DNA of 6,367 bases from JAZUCT01 sp045639255 (GCA_045639255.1 JAZUCT010000024.1:1-6367); one strand, 5' to 3'; positions 1 through 5,894 are shown, numbered from the stretch's first letter. The notes: a model not told the origin generated them from the letters alone. Numbers and translations: made by a program.

Positions 1-102
1 ACTATGGCTTGAACCCCCACCTCCACCGAAACTTGACCTTGAAGAACTGCTTCCGCCACTGCTGTGACTTCCACCGCTTGTGCTGTGTGAACCTGATGGC
101 AT
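1..102 (-). CDS. Ser/Gly/His-rich protein, N-terminal part only
   Basis: This is the 5' end of a gene running off the left edge; 34 codons are visible and the frame is open to base 1. The ATG at 100-102 is preceded by AAAGGAGA (plus-strand 109-116) at 6-nt spacing, and a good promoter lies further upstream at 154-182, so the start is well supported. The visible protein begins MPSGSHSTSGG and is almost entirely Ser, Gly and His, with one Arg, one Phe and a run of five glycines near residues 26-30. There is no signal peptide and no hydrophobic segment in this part, so it is probably a disordered, soluble N-terminal region. Proteins with such Ser/His/Gly-rich starts occur in clostridial genomes, often ahead of a different C-terminal domain, but I do not recognise this one and give no function. 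A real gene is likely; its identity is unknown. Confidence 0.75.
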   Translation of the reverse strand, partial: MPSGSHSTSGGSHSSGGSSSSRSSFGGGGGSSHS

Positions 103-153
103 AAAAAATCTCCTTTAATATATAAGTTAAATATCATTATATAATATATTAAT

Positions 154-182
154 ATAATAATATTTCACAATATTATTGTCAA
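154..182 (-). promoter_or_regulatory. Sigma-70/sigma-A-type promoter for the Ser/Gly/His-rich gene
   Basis: On the minus strand a perfect -35 box TTGACA (plus-strand 177-182) is separated by 17 bp from TATTAT (plus-strand 154-159), which matches five of six bases of the -10 consensus. The predicted transcript would start near 147, giving a leader of about 45 nt before the ATG at 102. Position, spacing and orientation all fit the gene at 1-102. Confidence 0.7.
156..177. repeat. Perfect 9-bp inverted repeat in the promoter spacer
   Basis: The arms AATAATATT (156-164) and AATATTATT (169-177) are exact reverse complements around the 4-base centre TCAC. The repeat lies across the spacer and touches both boxes of the promoter at 154-182, where an operator could sit. 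Because the arms are pure A/T in very AT-rich DNA, chance is a serious alternative. No regulator is visible in the window. Confidence 0.45.
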
Positions 183-210
183 TAAAAAATTAAAAGTGGG
201 GCTTTGAAGT

Positions 211-261
211 GTTACGCTTCGCTGGATTCTCGCTGCGGCACAAGTGCCTTGCAAGAATGAC
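211..261 (+). repeat. Palindromic repeat element, copy 1
   Basis: The element opens with a 26-base segment (211-236: GTTACGCTTCGC, then TGGATTCTCGCTGC) that recurs exactly at 319-344. A central mini-hairpin GGCAC-AA-GTGCC (237-248) follows, then the end TTGCAAGAATGAC (249-261). The outer arms pair with each other: ATTCTCGC on the left with GCAAGAAT on the right, seven of eight bases. The opening also contains GCTTCGC, the complement of the compact GCGAAGC mini-hairpin. The layout resembles the small dispersed palindromic elements (REP/RPE type) of other bacteria; membership of a named family is not claimed. Confidence 0.75.
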
Positions 262-276
262 TCAGCCACCCACTCT

Positions 277-314
277 GTCACTCTTGCCCGAAACATAGTG
301 CAGGGCGAGAGTCT
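277..314 (-). repeat. Diverged palindromic element between copies 1 and 2
   Basis: CTCTTGCCC (281-289) pairs with GGGCGAGAG (303-311) over nine positions, one of them G-U, around a 13-base loop. Its left edge GTCACTCT and right edge GAGAGTCT look like GTCATTCT and GAGAATCC of the copy at 488-543, with T and A changed to C and G on opposite arms so that pairing is kept. I treat it as a diverged member of the same family, oriented like the copy at 488-543. Its end lies only four bases before copy 2. Confidence 0.5.
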
Positions 315-318
315 CTTT

Positions 319-373
319 GTTACGCTTCGCTGGATTCTCGCTGCTTGGAACAAGTTCCACTTGCAAGAATGAC
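319..373 (+). repeat. Palindromic repeat element, copy 2
   Basis: The first 26 bases (319-344) are identical to 211-236, 108 bp further on. The middle differs: the mini-hairpin here is GGAAC-AA-GTTCC (347-358) instead of GGCAC-AA-GTGCC, so both arms changed together and the stem is preserved. The element ends in the same TTGCAAGAATGAC (361-373). Two identical direct-repeat ends around a covarying centre indicate that structure, not sequence, is kept in the middle. Confidence 0.75.
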
Positions 374-390
374 AAATGGGGGTGGTGTGC

Positions 391-404
391 CTTGCAAGAT
401 TGAC
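391..404 (+). repeat. Loose half-element, one mismatch
   Basis: CTTGCAAGATTGAC matches the right end of copies 1 and 2 (CTTGCAAGAATGAC) with one change, A to T. The left half of the element is not visible before it. It starts 31 bp after the matching end of copy 2. It looks like a remnant or partial copy of the palindromic family. Confidence 0.55.
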
Positions 405-426
405 ATAACTGGGGGAATAACCTTCA

Positions 427-440
427 CTTGCAAGAATGAC
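427..440 (+). repeat. Loose half-element, exact
   Basis: CTTGCAAGAATGAC is identical to the right end of copies 1 and 2 (248-261 and 360-373) and starts 36 bp after the previous half-element. No matching left arm precedes it. With the half-element at 391-404 it forms a short, irregular series of right ends; spacings of 31 and 36 bp are too uneven, and the units too few, for a CRISPR array. Confidence 0.6.
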
Positions 441-487
441 ACAAAGGGTGTATTTTATGGCTTATATTTTTAATCAAATCCTGTTAT

Positions 488-543
488 GTCATTCTCGGAG
501 TGGGTCTATACCCCGAACGAGAATCCAGCACGAATGTGCGTAA
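488..543 (-). repeat. Palindromic repeat element, copy 3, inverted
   Basis: Read on the minus strand this copy starts TTACGC, continues with GCTGGATTCTCG and ends GAGAATGAC, so it belongs to the same family as copies 1 and 2 in the opposite orientation. The outer arms ATTCTCG (491-497) and CGAGAAT (518-524) pair perfectly. The central hairpin is different again: GGGT (502-505) with ACCC (510-513). Next to it the short GCGAAGC-type hairpin of the other copies is replaced by the longer GCAC-GAAT-GTGC (528-539). The element abuts the operon terminator at 541-590. Confidence 0.65.
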
Positions 544-590
544 AAAAATGTGGAGCATTTTGCATTAAATTGCAATTTTGTTCCACATAT
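541..590 (-). terminator. Intrinsic terminator of the ppdK/kinase operon
   Basis: ATGTGGAGCA (548-557) pairs with TGTTCCACAT (579-588), ten positions including one G-U. An inner stem TTGCA/TGCAA (560-564 and 571-575) closes a TTAAAT loop. On the minus strand the hairpin is followed at once by seven T residues (plus-strand A 542-548), and it starts only five bases past the stop codon of the kinase gene. A T-rich stretch on the other side (589-601) might allow some termination in the plus direction as well. Confidence 0.8.
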
Positions 591-593
591 TTT

Positions 594-1505
594 TTATATT
601 TTTAAATTTGCAAGAAATTCCCACATAAGCGATTTTTCTGGAATTTCGTTCATGTTAATTTCAACAAAGTTTTGAACAACTGAAAGCATGCTTTCACATT
701 CAACATTTTTTGTGCCTGCAAGCAGTTTATCTAAAATTGTGCGGTAAACCATAACTTCATAGGCGTAGGTTGTGTTAATAACATAATCGGCAAGGCGAAT
801 GTATGGAAAAATATATTTATCTTCCCCTTCACGCACAGAGTTCCACATTTTAAGGGTGTGTTCGGGTTTATATCCCCTGTTGCCAACATCTCGAATGGTT
901 CTTCTTATAAGCCTAAGTTGAAAAGGATCCACAATGGTTTTGCCATCTCTGTTGGCAAACTGATGCTCGGGGTGAACAAAAACTCGAATGAATTTTGCAC
1001 CATCAACACAACTGGTTACAACAGGGTTAAATGCGTGGTTGCCTTCAACAACAATAATTGAATTTTCGCCAAGTGTTACTTCCCTAACTTCCTTAGTGTT
1101 AATGCCTGTGAAAAAATCATAGTGCGGAAAATGTGCAATGCCTTTTTCAATAAGAGTGTTAAAACATTTTTGCATTTCGGCAATATCAAGCGCTTTTATG
1201 TTTTCATAATCCTTTTCGCCATTCGGCAAAAGCGGGGTGTCGGTGCGGTTAAGAAAGAAATCGTCAAGGCTGATATAGTTTGCATTTTTTTGTTGTTCGT
1301 TAATTATTGAACACAAATATTTTGCTGTGGTTGTTTTTCCGCTGGAACTTGGCCCAGCAACAAAAATGAATTTAACATTGTGTTTAATTGCATCTTTAAT
1401 AATTATGTGAAGTTGTGAAAAATATTTTTCTTCGCTTTTTTCAATGAATTGTTTTTTATCTTTTAATGCTTGTTCGTTAATTTTTTCAATAATATATTTG
1501 CTCAA
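594..1505 (-). CDS. Uridine-kinase-like nucleoside kinase (PRK family), stand-alone kinase domain
   Basis: A 303-residue P-loop kinase of the phosphoribulokinase/uridine kinase family, expected to transfer phosphate from ATP to a nucleoside in the cytoplasm; the substrate cannot be read from the sequence. Residues 47-59 hold the first strand and Walker A loop (FVAGPSSSGKTT). SLDDFF (79-84) matches the conserved acidic substrate-site motif, VVEGNHAFNP (152-161) the second core motif, and RLIRRTIRDVGNRGY (198-212) the Arg-rich lid, followed by SVREGEDKYIFPY (223-235). The clostridial nucleoside kinases it most resembles are about 550 residues, with a TGS/ThrRS-like N-terminal half; here only about 46 residues precede the kinase core. 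The start is TTG, with GGAG 11 nt upstream (1517-1520); the first internal Met is residue 111, beyond Walker A. It lies 24 bp after ppdK with no terminator between them, so it is probably co-transcribed. Family call firm, substrate unknown. Confidence 0.88.
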   Translation of the reverse strand: MSKYIIEKINEQALKDKKQFIEKSEEKYFSQLHIIIKDAIKHNVKFIFVAGPSSSGKTTTAKYLCSIINEQQKNANYISLDDFFLNRTDTPLLPNGEKDYENIKALDIAEMQKCFNTLIEKGIAHFPHYDFFTGINTKEVREVTLGENSIIVVEGNHAFNPVVTSCVDGAKFIRVFVHPEHQFANRDGKTIVDPFQLRLIRRTIRDVGNRGYKPEHTLKMWNSVREGEDKYIFPYIRLADYVINTTYAYEVMVYRTILDKLLAGTKNVECESMLSVVQNFVEINMNEIPEKSLMWEFLANLKI

Positions 1506-1516
1506 AATTTAAGTAA

Positions 1517-1520
1517 CTCC
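1517..1520 (-). promoter_or_regulatory. Ribosome binding site deciding the TTG start of the kinase
   Basis: GGAG on the minus strand lies in the 24-bp gap after ppdK, 11 nt before the TTG at 1503-1505. The spacing is longer than the 6-7 nt seen for the other genes here, so translation may be weak or coupled to ppdK. No other start with a better site keeps the Walker A motif. Confidence 0.5.
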
Positions 1521-1529
1521 GTTGTAAGT

Positions 1530-4157
1530 TTATTTGTTTTTTTCTTGTTTAATGGCGGCTTGTGCACTGCTTAAAATTGCAACTGGAACACGGTAAGCCG
1601 AGCATGAAACATAATCCACGCCACAGCCCGCAAAAAACATAACAGAATTTGGTTCGCCACCGTGTTCGCCACAAATTCCACATTCCAATTTTTTGTTTTT
1701 TGCTTTGCTTTTTTTAATGCAATTTTTAACAAGTTCGCCCACACCTTTTTTATCAAGTGTTTCAAAAGGGCTGGCAACAAAAATGCCATTAGCCAAATAT
1801 TGATTTAAAAATTTGTTTGCATCATCACGCGAAAAGCCAAAGGTAAGTTGTGTTAAATCGTTTGTTCCAAACGAATAGAATTCACAGTTAGATGCCAAAT
1901 TTTCGCAAATAACGGTTGCCCTTGGGGTTTCAATCATGGTGCCAATTTTAATTTTAACATTTGAATTGTTAAGTTGGTTTGTTTTATTAATTTCAGTTTC
2001 AATAAGATTTTTAACAAACTTAAATTCTTCTTCGCTTGTTGTAAGTGGAACCATAAGTTCAGCACAAGTTTTAACATTTTCGCTTTCAAGTTTAATAACT
2101 GCTTTAACAAGTGCCCTTGCTTGCATTTTGGTTATTTCTGGGCTTACAACACTTAATCTGCAACCCCTTAGCCCCATCATTGGGTTAACTTCTTTCATGC
2201 TTTCAATTTGAAGTTCAATTTCTTTAACAGATTTTCCAAATTGTTTTGCAAGGCGTTTAATTTCTTTTTGTTCCTTTGGCAAAAATTCGTGCAAAGGTGG
2301 GTCAAGCAACCTTATAACAACAGGAAACTCGCCCATTTCTTTAAGTATGCCATAAAAATCGGCTTGTTGCATTTGTTCAAGTTTTTCAAGTGCAGATTGT
2401 TGTTCGGTTGCATTGCTTGAAAGAATTAATTCACGCATTGCGCCAATTTTATCTTCGGCAAAAAACATATGTTCGGTTCGAACAAGCCCAATGCCTTCGG
2501 CACCAAATTGTTTTGAAATTTTTGCGTCGGCAGGAGTGTCAGCATTTGCCCTTACACCAATTTTTTTATATTTTTTTGCCCATTTCATTATGGTTTCAAA
2601 ATCTTTGTTTTGAATGTTTTGTTCGGTTTTAAGTGCACCGGCATAAACAAAACCAGTGTCGCCATTCAAACTGATTATGCTGTTTGAAGTATATTTTTTG
2701 CCGTTAATTATAAGCACCTTTTTTTGCTCGTTAATTTCAATTTCAGCACAGCCAGAAACACAGCATTTGCCCATGCCCCTTGCAACAACTGCGGCGTGCG
2801 AAGTCATGCCACCCCTTGCGGTTAAAACACCTTGTGCATGAGTTAAGCCAATTATATCTTCGGGGCTTGTTTCGGTTCGAACAAGCACGCATGGTTTATT
2901 TTCTTCCTTAAACTTTTTGGCTTGTTGTGAATTAAACACAACATAGCCAACAGCCGAGCCTGGGCTTGCTGGCAAACCTTTGGCAATTGGTTTGTTGTTT
3001 TTCAAACTTTCTTGTGTGAAAGTTGGGTGCAAAACTTCGGTTACTTGTTTTGCGTCAATTTGCAAAAGTGCTTGTTTTTGGGTTATAAGTTGTTCTTTAA
3101 CCATATCTATGGCAATTCTTAGGCTTGCTTTTGCTGTGCGTTTGCCATTTCTGGTTTGAAGCATGAATAATTTGCCATTTTCAATGGTGAATTCCATATC
3201 TTGCATATCTAAATAGTTATTTTCAAGAATTTTGCACACCTTTTCAAAATCGGCATAAACTTGTTTATTGAACTTTTTAAGTTCGCTTATTGGTTGCGGA
3301 GTGCGAACACCTGAAACAATATCTTCGCCCTGTGCGTTAATTAAAAATTCGCCATATATTTTGTTTTCGCCAGTTGCTGGGTTGCGGGTGAATGCAACAC
3401 CTGTTGCACTTTTGTTGTTAAGGTTGCCAAACACCATTTCTTGCACATTAACTGCTGTGCCCCAATCGGCTGGAATATGGTTAAGTTGCCTGTATGCAAC
3501 GGCGCGTTCAGTGTTCCAACTTTTAAAAACACCTTCCACCGCTTTAAGCAGTTGATGGTTAATATCTTGCGGAAACTCTTGGTTAAAATGCTTGAAATAA
3601 AGTTCTTTATATTGCTTAATAACATCTTCAAGCATTTCTGCGGTTAAATCAATATCTTTTTCAATGCCATTTTGTTTTTTAACACTTTCAAGAATATGTT
3701 CAAAGTTGCTTATATCAAGCCCCATAACAACATCTGAAAACATTTGAATAAATCTTCTGTAAGTATCCAGTGCCGACCTTTTGCCAATAAGTTTAATAAG
3801 CCCTTCAACAATTTCGTTGTTAACACCAAGGTTTAAAATGGTGTTCATCATGCCCGGCATTGAAACCCTTGCACCACTTCGAACACTTAACAAAAGTGGA
3901 TTTTCTGGGTTTCCAAATTGCTTGCCGGTTACTTTTTCAAGTTTTTTAATGCCTTCAAAAATTTGATTTTTAATTTCGGTTGAAATTGCTTGCTTGTTCA
4001 TATAGTCGGTGCAAGCGGTGGTTGCAACAACAAATCCTTGTGGAACAGGAATGTTTAAATGCGTCATTTCGCAAAGGTTTGCACCTTTTCCGCCCAAAAG
4101 TTCACGCATATCTTTGTTGCCTTCGCTGAATAAATAAACATATTTTTGTTTTGCCAT
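1530..4157 (-). CDS. ppdK: Pyruvate, phosphate dikinase
   Basis: An 875-residue cytoplasmic enzyme of full family length that interconverts pyruvate + ATP + Pi and PEP + AMP + PPi. The N-terminal ATP-grasp region carries GGKGANL (22-28), SVRSGARVSMPGMM (91-104) and QTRNGKR (334-340). The swivelling phosphohistidine domain has GGMTSHAAVVARG (449-461) with His454 as phosphate carrier. The C-terminal PEP/pyruvate barrel has Arg560 (GLVRTEHMF), Arg616 (VVIRLLDP), Glu743 (GTMIETPRA), Asn766-Asp767 (FGTNDLTQ) and Cys829 (CGICGEHGGEP), at a near-constant offset from the well-studied Clostridium symbiosum enzyme. It therefore looks fully active. The ATG at 4155-4157 has AAAGGAAG upstream (4163-4170) at good spacing. 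It lies 61 bp after the E2-like gene and 24 bp before the kinase gene. No PPDK regulatory kinase/phosphatase gene is seen in the window, so reversible control at the catalytic site cannot be inferred here. In anaerobes PPDK can act in PPi-linked glycolysis or in gluconeogenesis; the direction is not shown by sequence. Confidence 0.97.
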   Translation of the reverse strand: MAKQKYVYLFSEGNKDMRELLGGKGANLCEMTHLNIPVPQGFVVATTACTDYMNKQAISTEIKNQIFEGIKKLEKVTGKQFGNPENPLLLSVRSGARVSMPGMMNTILNLGVNNEIVEGLIKLIGKRSALDTYRRFIQMFSDVVMGLDISNFEHILESVKKQNGIEKDIDLTAEMLEDVIKQYKELYFKHFNQEFPQDINHQLLKAVEGVFKSWNTERAVAYRQLNHIPADWGTAVNVQEMVFGNLNNKSATGVAFTRNPATGENKIYGEFLINAQGEDIVSGVRTPQPISELKKFNKQVYADFEKVCKILENNYLDMQDMEFTIENGKLFMLQTRNGKRTAKASLRIAIDMVKEQLITQKQALLQIDAKQVTEVLHPTFTQESLKNNKPIAKGLPASPGSAVGYVVFNSQQAKKFKEENKPCVLVRTETSPEDIIGLTHAQGVLTARGGMTSHAAVVARGMGKCCVSGCAEIEINEQKKVLIINGKKYTSNSIISLNGDTGFVYAGALKTEQNIQNKDFETIMKWAKKYKKIGVRANADTPADAKISKQFGAEGIGLVRTEHMFFAEDKIGAMRELILSSNATEQQSALEKLEQMQQADFYGILKEMGEFPVVIRLLDPPLHEFLPKEQKEIKRLAKQFGKSVKEIELQIESMKEVNPMMGLRGCRLSVVSPEITKMQARALVKAVIKLESENVKTCAELMVPLTTSEEEFKFVKNLIETEINKTNQLNNSNVKIKIGTMIETPRATVICENLASNCEFYSFGTNDLTQLTFGFSRDDANKFLNQYLANGIFVASPFETLDKKGVGELVKNCIKKSKAKNKKLECGICGEHGGEPNSVMFFAGCGVDYVSCSAYRVPVAILSSAQAAIKQEKNK

Positions 4158-4218
4158 GTTAACTTCCTTTTAAATGTTCAATTCATAGTTTATGTAAAAC
4201 TGCATTTTATTTGCAAAA

Positions 4219-5208
4219 TTATTTGTTTCGCTTTGCAAGTTTAAGTTGCTTTTTTTCAATTTTTAGTTGTTTCTTTTGTTGTTTTTTTCTTAATTTTTCT
4301 TGTTGTTTTAAATATGCTTTATCTTGCCTAAGTTCGTTTTTATTTGGTTCGGCTTTGTTTGGGTTTTCCAATAATAGTTCTGGGTTATTTAAGTATTTTT
4401 TAACAAGTTTAAGTGTGTTGGAATAATATAAGCCATCAACAAATCTTTCATCGCTTACAAACCCCATTTTAACAACTTTGCCCACTTCAATTTGTTCGGT
4501 TTCTTCGTTATAAACTGGCATATAGTTTTCTTTGCCCAAACTTATGAACAAACCAACTGTTCCAAAGTTATATAGGTGGTGATATAAATAATCAAGTTTA
4601 ATTGATTTAAGGTTGGTTATGAACGCAGATGTGTGAAATGGGCTGAAACCATATTTTCCAACAAAACTTGCTGGCAACATGCCGTGTTTATCGGCCCACT
4701 TAATAACTGACACCAAAAACTTAATAAGCCAATTTGGAAGCGCATTAAAAAATGCCATAACCGCTTCAACACCCTTTGAAGTTTCTTCCACCTTTTGTGC
4801 TTCTTTTATGTAACTATCAACAATTTGTTTAACTTCTTTAATGTTTTCGTTGCCCTTAAATGGCACTTTTATTGTGGTTTCTTCGGCACTATCTTTAAGC
4901 ACTTTTTTAACACTCATTGAAATTGTTATAAAATCACGCTGATATGTTTCGCCATTCATAATAAATCGGTTTATTGTTGGCCTTTCTTTAAGCACCCTAA
5001 CCAAAATTGCATAAAGAATGTGCATATAGTTATAACTTATTTTATTCTCTTCACGCTGTTTTTGAATAAACTCATCAAGCACTTCGGCTCGCTGTTCAAT
5101 AAGATACATGTTTTGCGCATCGTTTCGCTTATCCATTATATGCGGAACAATTCGCATAAGTGGGTCAGTGGGTTTAACTCGTCTTCCATCGGCTCGCTTT
5201 CCAAACAT
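4219..5208 (-). CDS. Lipoyl-less 2-oxoacid dehydrogenase E2-like (CAT-fold) protein
   Basis: A 329-residue soluble protein resembling the catalytic domain of 2-oxoacid dehydrogenase acyltransferases (E2; chloramphenicol acetyltransferase fold). Recognisable parts are LKERPTINRFI (73-83), SPFHTSAFITNLKSIKLD (189-206), YNFGTVGLFISLG (213-225) and the C-terminal SDERFVDGLYYSNT (252-265). There is no lipoyl domain and no E1/E3-binding segment, and the protein opens directly with MFGKRADGRRV. In true E2 and CAT enzymes the last motif is HxxxDG; here it reads E-R-F-V-D-G, Glu254 replacing the catalytic His. Related short E2-like proteins in Clostridia and Actinobacteria, as I recall them, share this. 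The 44-residue tail (286-329) is Lys/Gln-rich and probably a charged helix. The ATG has AAAGGAA upstream (5216-5222). It is the first gene of the operon, 61 bp before ppdK. A possible minus-strand promoter (TTCACA 5281-5286, CATAAT 5256-5261) has an unusually long 19-bp spacer. Fold call fairly firm; ordinary acyltransferase activity doubtful. Confidence 0.8.
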   Translation of the reverse strand: MFGKRADGRRVKPTDPLMRIVPHIMDKRNDAQNMYLIEQRAEVLDEFIQKQREENKISYNYMHILYAILVRVLKERPTINRFIMNGETYQRDFITISMSVKKVLKDSAEETTIKVPFKGNENIKEVKQIVDSYIKEAQKVEETSKGVEAVMAFFNALPNWLIKFLVSVIKWADKHGMLPASFVGKYGFSPFHTSAFITNLKSIKLDYLYHHLYNFGTVGLFISLGKENYMPVYNEETEQIEVGKVVKMGFVSDERFVDGLYYSNTLKLVKKYLNNPELLLENPNKAEPNKNELRQDKAYLKQQEKLRKKQQKKQLKIEKKQLKLAKRNK

Positions 5209-5308
5209 AAAAAAATTCCTTTTATTTGCTTTATATATGTTAACATTTTTTTGAAATTATGTAAAACACTTATTAAAAATTGTGAAATATTTATTTTTAA
5301 GTTTTCTC

Positions 5309-5337
5309 TTTACAAATTTTAACATTTAATTTAAAAT
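5309..5337 (+). promoter_or_regulatory. Sigma-70/sigma-A-type promoter for the membrane-protein gene
   Basis: TTTACA (5309-5314) and TAAAAT (5332-5337) each match five of six consensus bases and are separated by exactly 17 bp. Transcription would start near 5344, about 24 nt before the ATG at 5368. The surrounding A/T-rich DNA favours melting but also raises the chance of spurious boxes. Confidence 0.65.
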
Positions 5338-5367
5338 TTATATATAAATTTATAAAAGGAGAAAACT

Positions 5368-5880
5368 ATGAAAAACAAAAATCTTTTGCTTTCACTTTTA
5401 ACATCTGTTGTTTCACTTGTGTTAATTGTGCCAATGTTTTTAAATATTTTTGCATATTCGGTGCTTGGAAAACTTCTTGGCTCAACCACCATAACTCAAT
5501 ATGGTTTCTTTGCAGAATATCCAGGCACAATTGAACATACAGCAGGCGCTTTAATTTTTGACATTTGTTTAATTGCAGGTGTTGTGCTTGCAGGGCTTTA
5601 CCTTGTAACACTTATTCTTGAAATTTTAAATGTTAAACTTAACTATTCAATTGTTAAAAAAGTGCTTGGCTTATTGTTTGTTGTTGTGTTTGTTGTTGCA
5701 CTTATTGGTGGAATTATGTTTATGACACAAAATCATTTAGATAACGATTTATACACAAGAAGCCTTGTGCCACAATTTGGTTTCTATTTGGCACTTGGTG
5801 TTATGCTTGCAAGCGGTGTGCTTTCATTCCTTTCAGCAAACGGAAAACAAACCGCCAAAAAAAGAAAAAGAAGAAAATAA
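5368..5880 (+). CDS. Hypothetical membrane protein with four predicted helices
   Basis: A 170-residue integral membrane protein that I do not recognise. Hydrophobic segments at about residues 6-29, 60-86, 97-119 and 134-155 predict four transmembrane helices. The N-terminus (MKNKN) and the strongly basic C-terminus (AKKRKRRK, 163-170) both suggest a cytoplasmic location, leaving two outer loops (about 30-59 and 120-133) and a short basic inner loop between helices 2 and 3. No enzyme motif, Cys pair or metal site is evident. The ATG is preceded by AAAAGGAG (5354-5361) at 6-nt spacing and by a clear promoter, and a terminator follows directly, so the gene is transcribed alone. It diverges from the ppdK operon across a 159-bp AT-rich gap and converges with the gene on its right. 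Translation signals and composition make it a secure gene; function unknown. Confidence 0.85.
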   Translation: MKNKNLLLSLLTSVVSLVLIVPMFLNIFAYSVLGKLLGSTTITQYGFFAEYPGTIEHTAGALIFDICLIAGVVLAGLYLVTLILEILNVKLNYSIVKKVLGLLFVVVFVVALIGGIMFMTQNHLDNDLYTRSLVPQFGFYLALGVMLASGVLSFLSANGKQTAKKRKRRK

Positions 5881-5894
5881 GTTTTAACCAAATA

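Larger units (their letters stand above)
103..593. other. Gene-free region with leader, repeat cluster and terminator
   Basis: No protein-coding gene is supported here. From left to right it holds the promoter and leader of the leftmost gene (103-182), a cluster of related palindromic elements and half-elements (211-543), and the terminator of the operon to the right (541-590). The repeat cluster is visibly richer in G+C than the flanking A/T stretches. The piece at 441-487, between the last half-element and the inverted copy, shows nothing recognisable. An open frame on the minus strand at 165-353 is made of the two repeat copies and the element between them; it has no ribosome binding site and is not called as a gene. 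Confidence 0.7.

Noticed and set aside
165..353. Minus-strand open frame of 62 codons over the repeat cluster
   Set aside because: It consists of the two palindromic element copies and the diverged element between them, giving the repeated peptide AARIQRSVT. It has no ribosome binding site and is only a read-through of repeats.
248..440. Possible CRISPR array from four copies of a 14-base unit
   Set aside because: The units are short, spacings are irregular (112, 31 and 36 bp between starts), two copies belong to larger palindromic elements, and no cas gene is present.
1936..3647. Several plus-strand open frames of 60-95 codons inside ppdK
   Set aside because: They are antisense to a full-length gene with all catalytic motifs, lack ribosome binding sites and show no family resemblance; they are shadows of the coding strand.
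4158..4218. Possible internal promoter before ppdK (TTGCAA, 18 bp, TAAACT on the minus strand)
   Set aside because: Only four of six bases match in each box, in a short AT-rich gap where such matches are expected by chance. Co-transcription with the upstream gene is the simpler reading, though a weak promoter is not excluded.
5256..5286. Minus-strand promoter for the E2-like gene (TTCACA and CATAAT)
   Set aside because: The 19-bp spacer is longer than usual, and the 17-bp alternative (TACATA) matches the -10 consensus poorly. It is mentioned in the gene entry but not called as a separate feature.
5020..5322. Plus-strand open frame of 100 codons crossing the start of the E2-like gene
   Set aside because: It lies antisense over the conserved N-terminal part of the E2-like gene and its promoter region, has no convincing RBS, and the hydrophobic/Lys composition is what reversed AT-rich codons give.
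5366..5611. Minus-strand open frame opposite the membrane-protein gene
   Set aside because: It is antisense to a gene with a clear promoter, RBS and hydrophobic helix pattern, and has no translation signal of its own.
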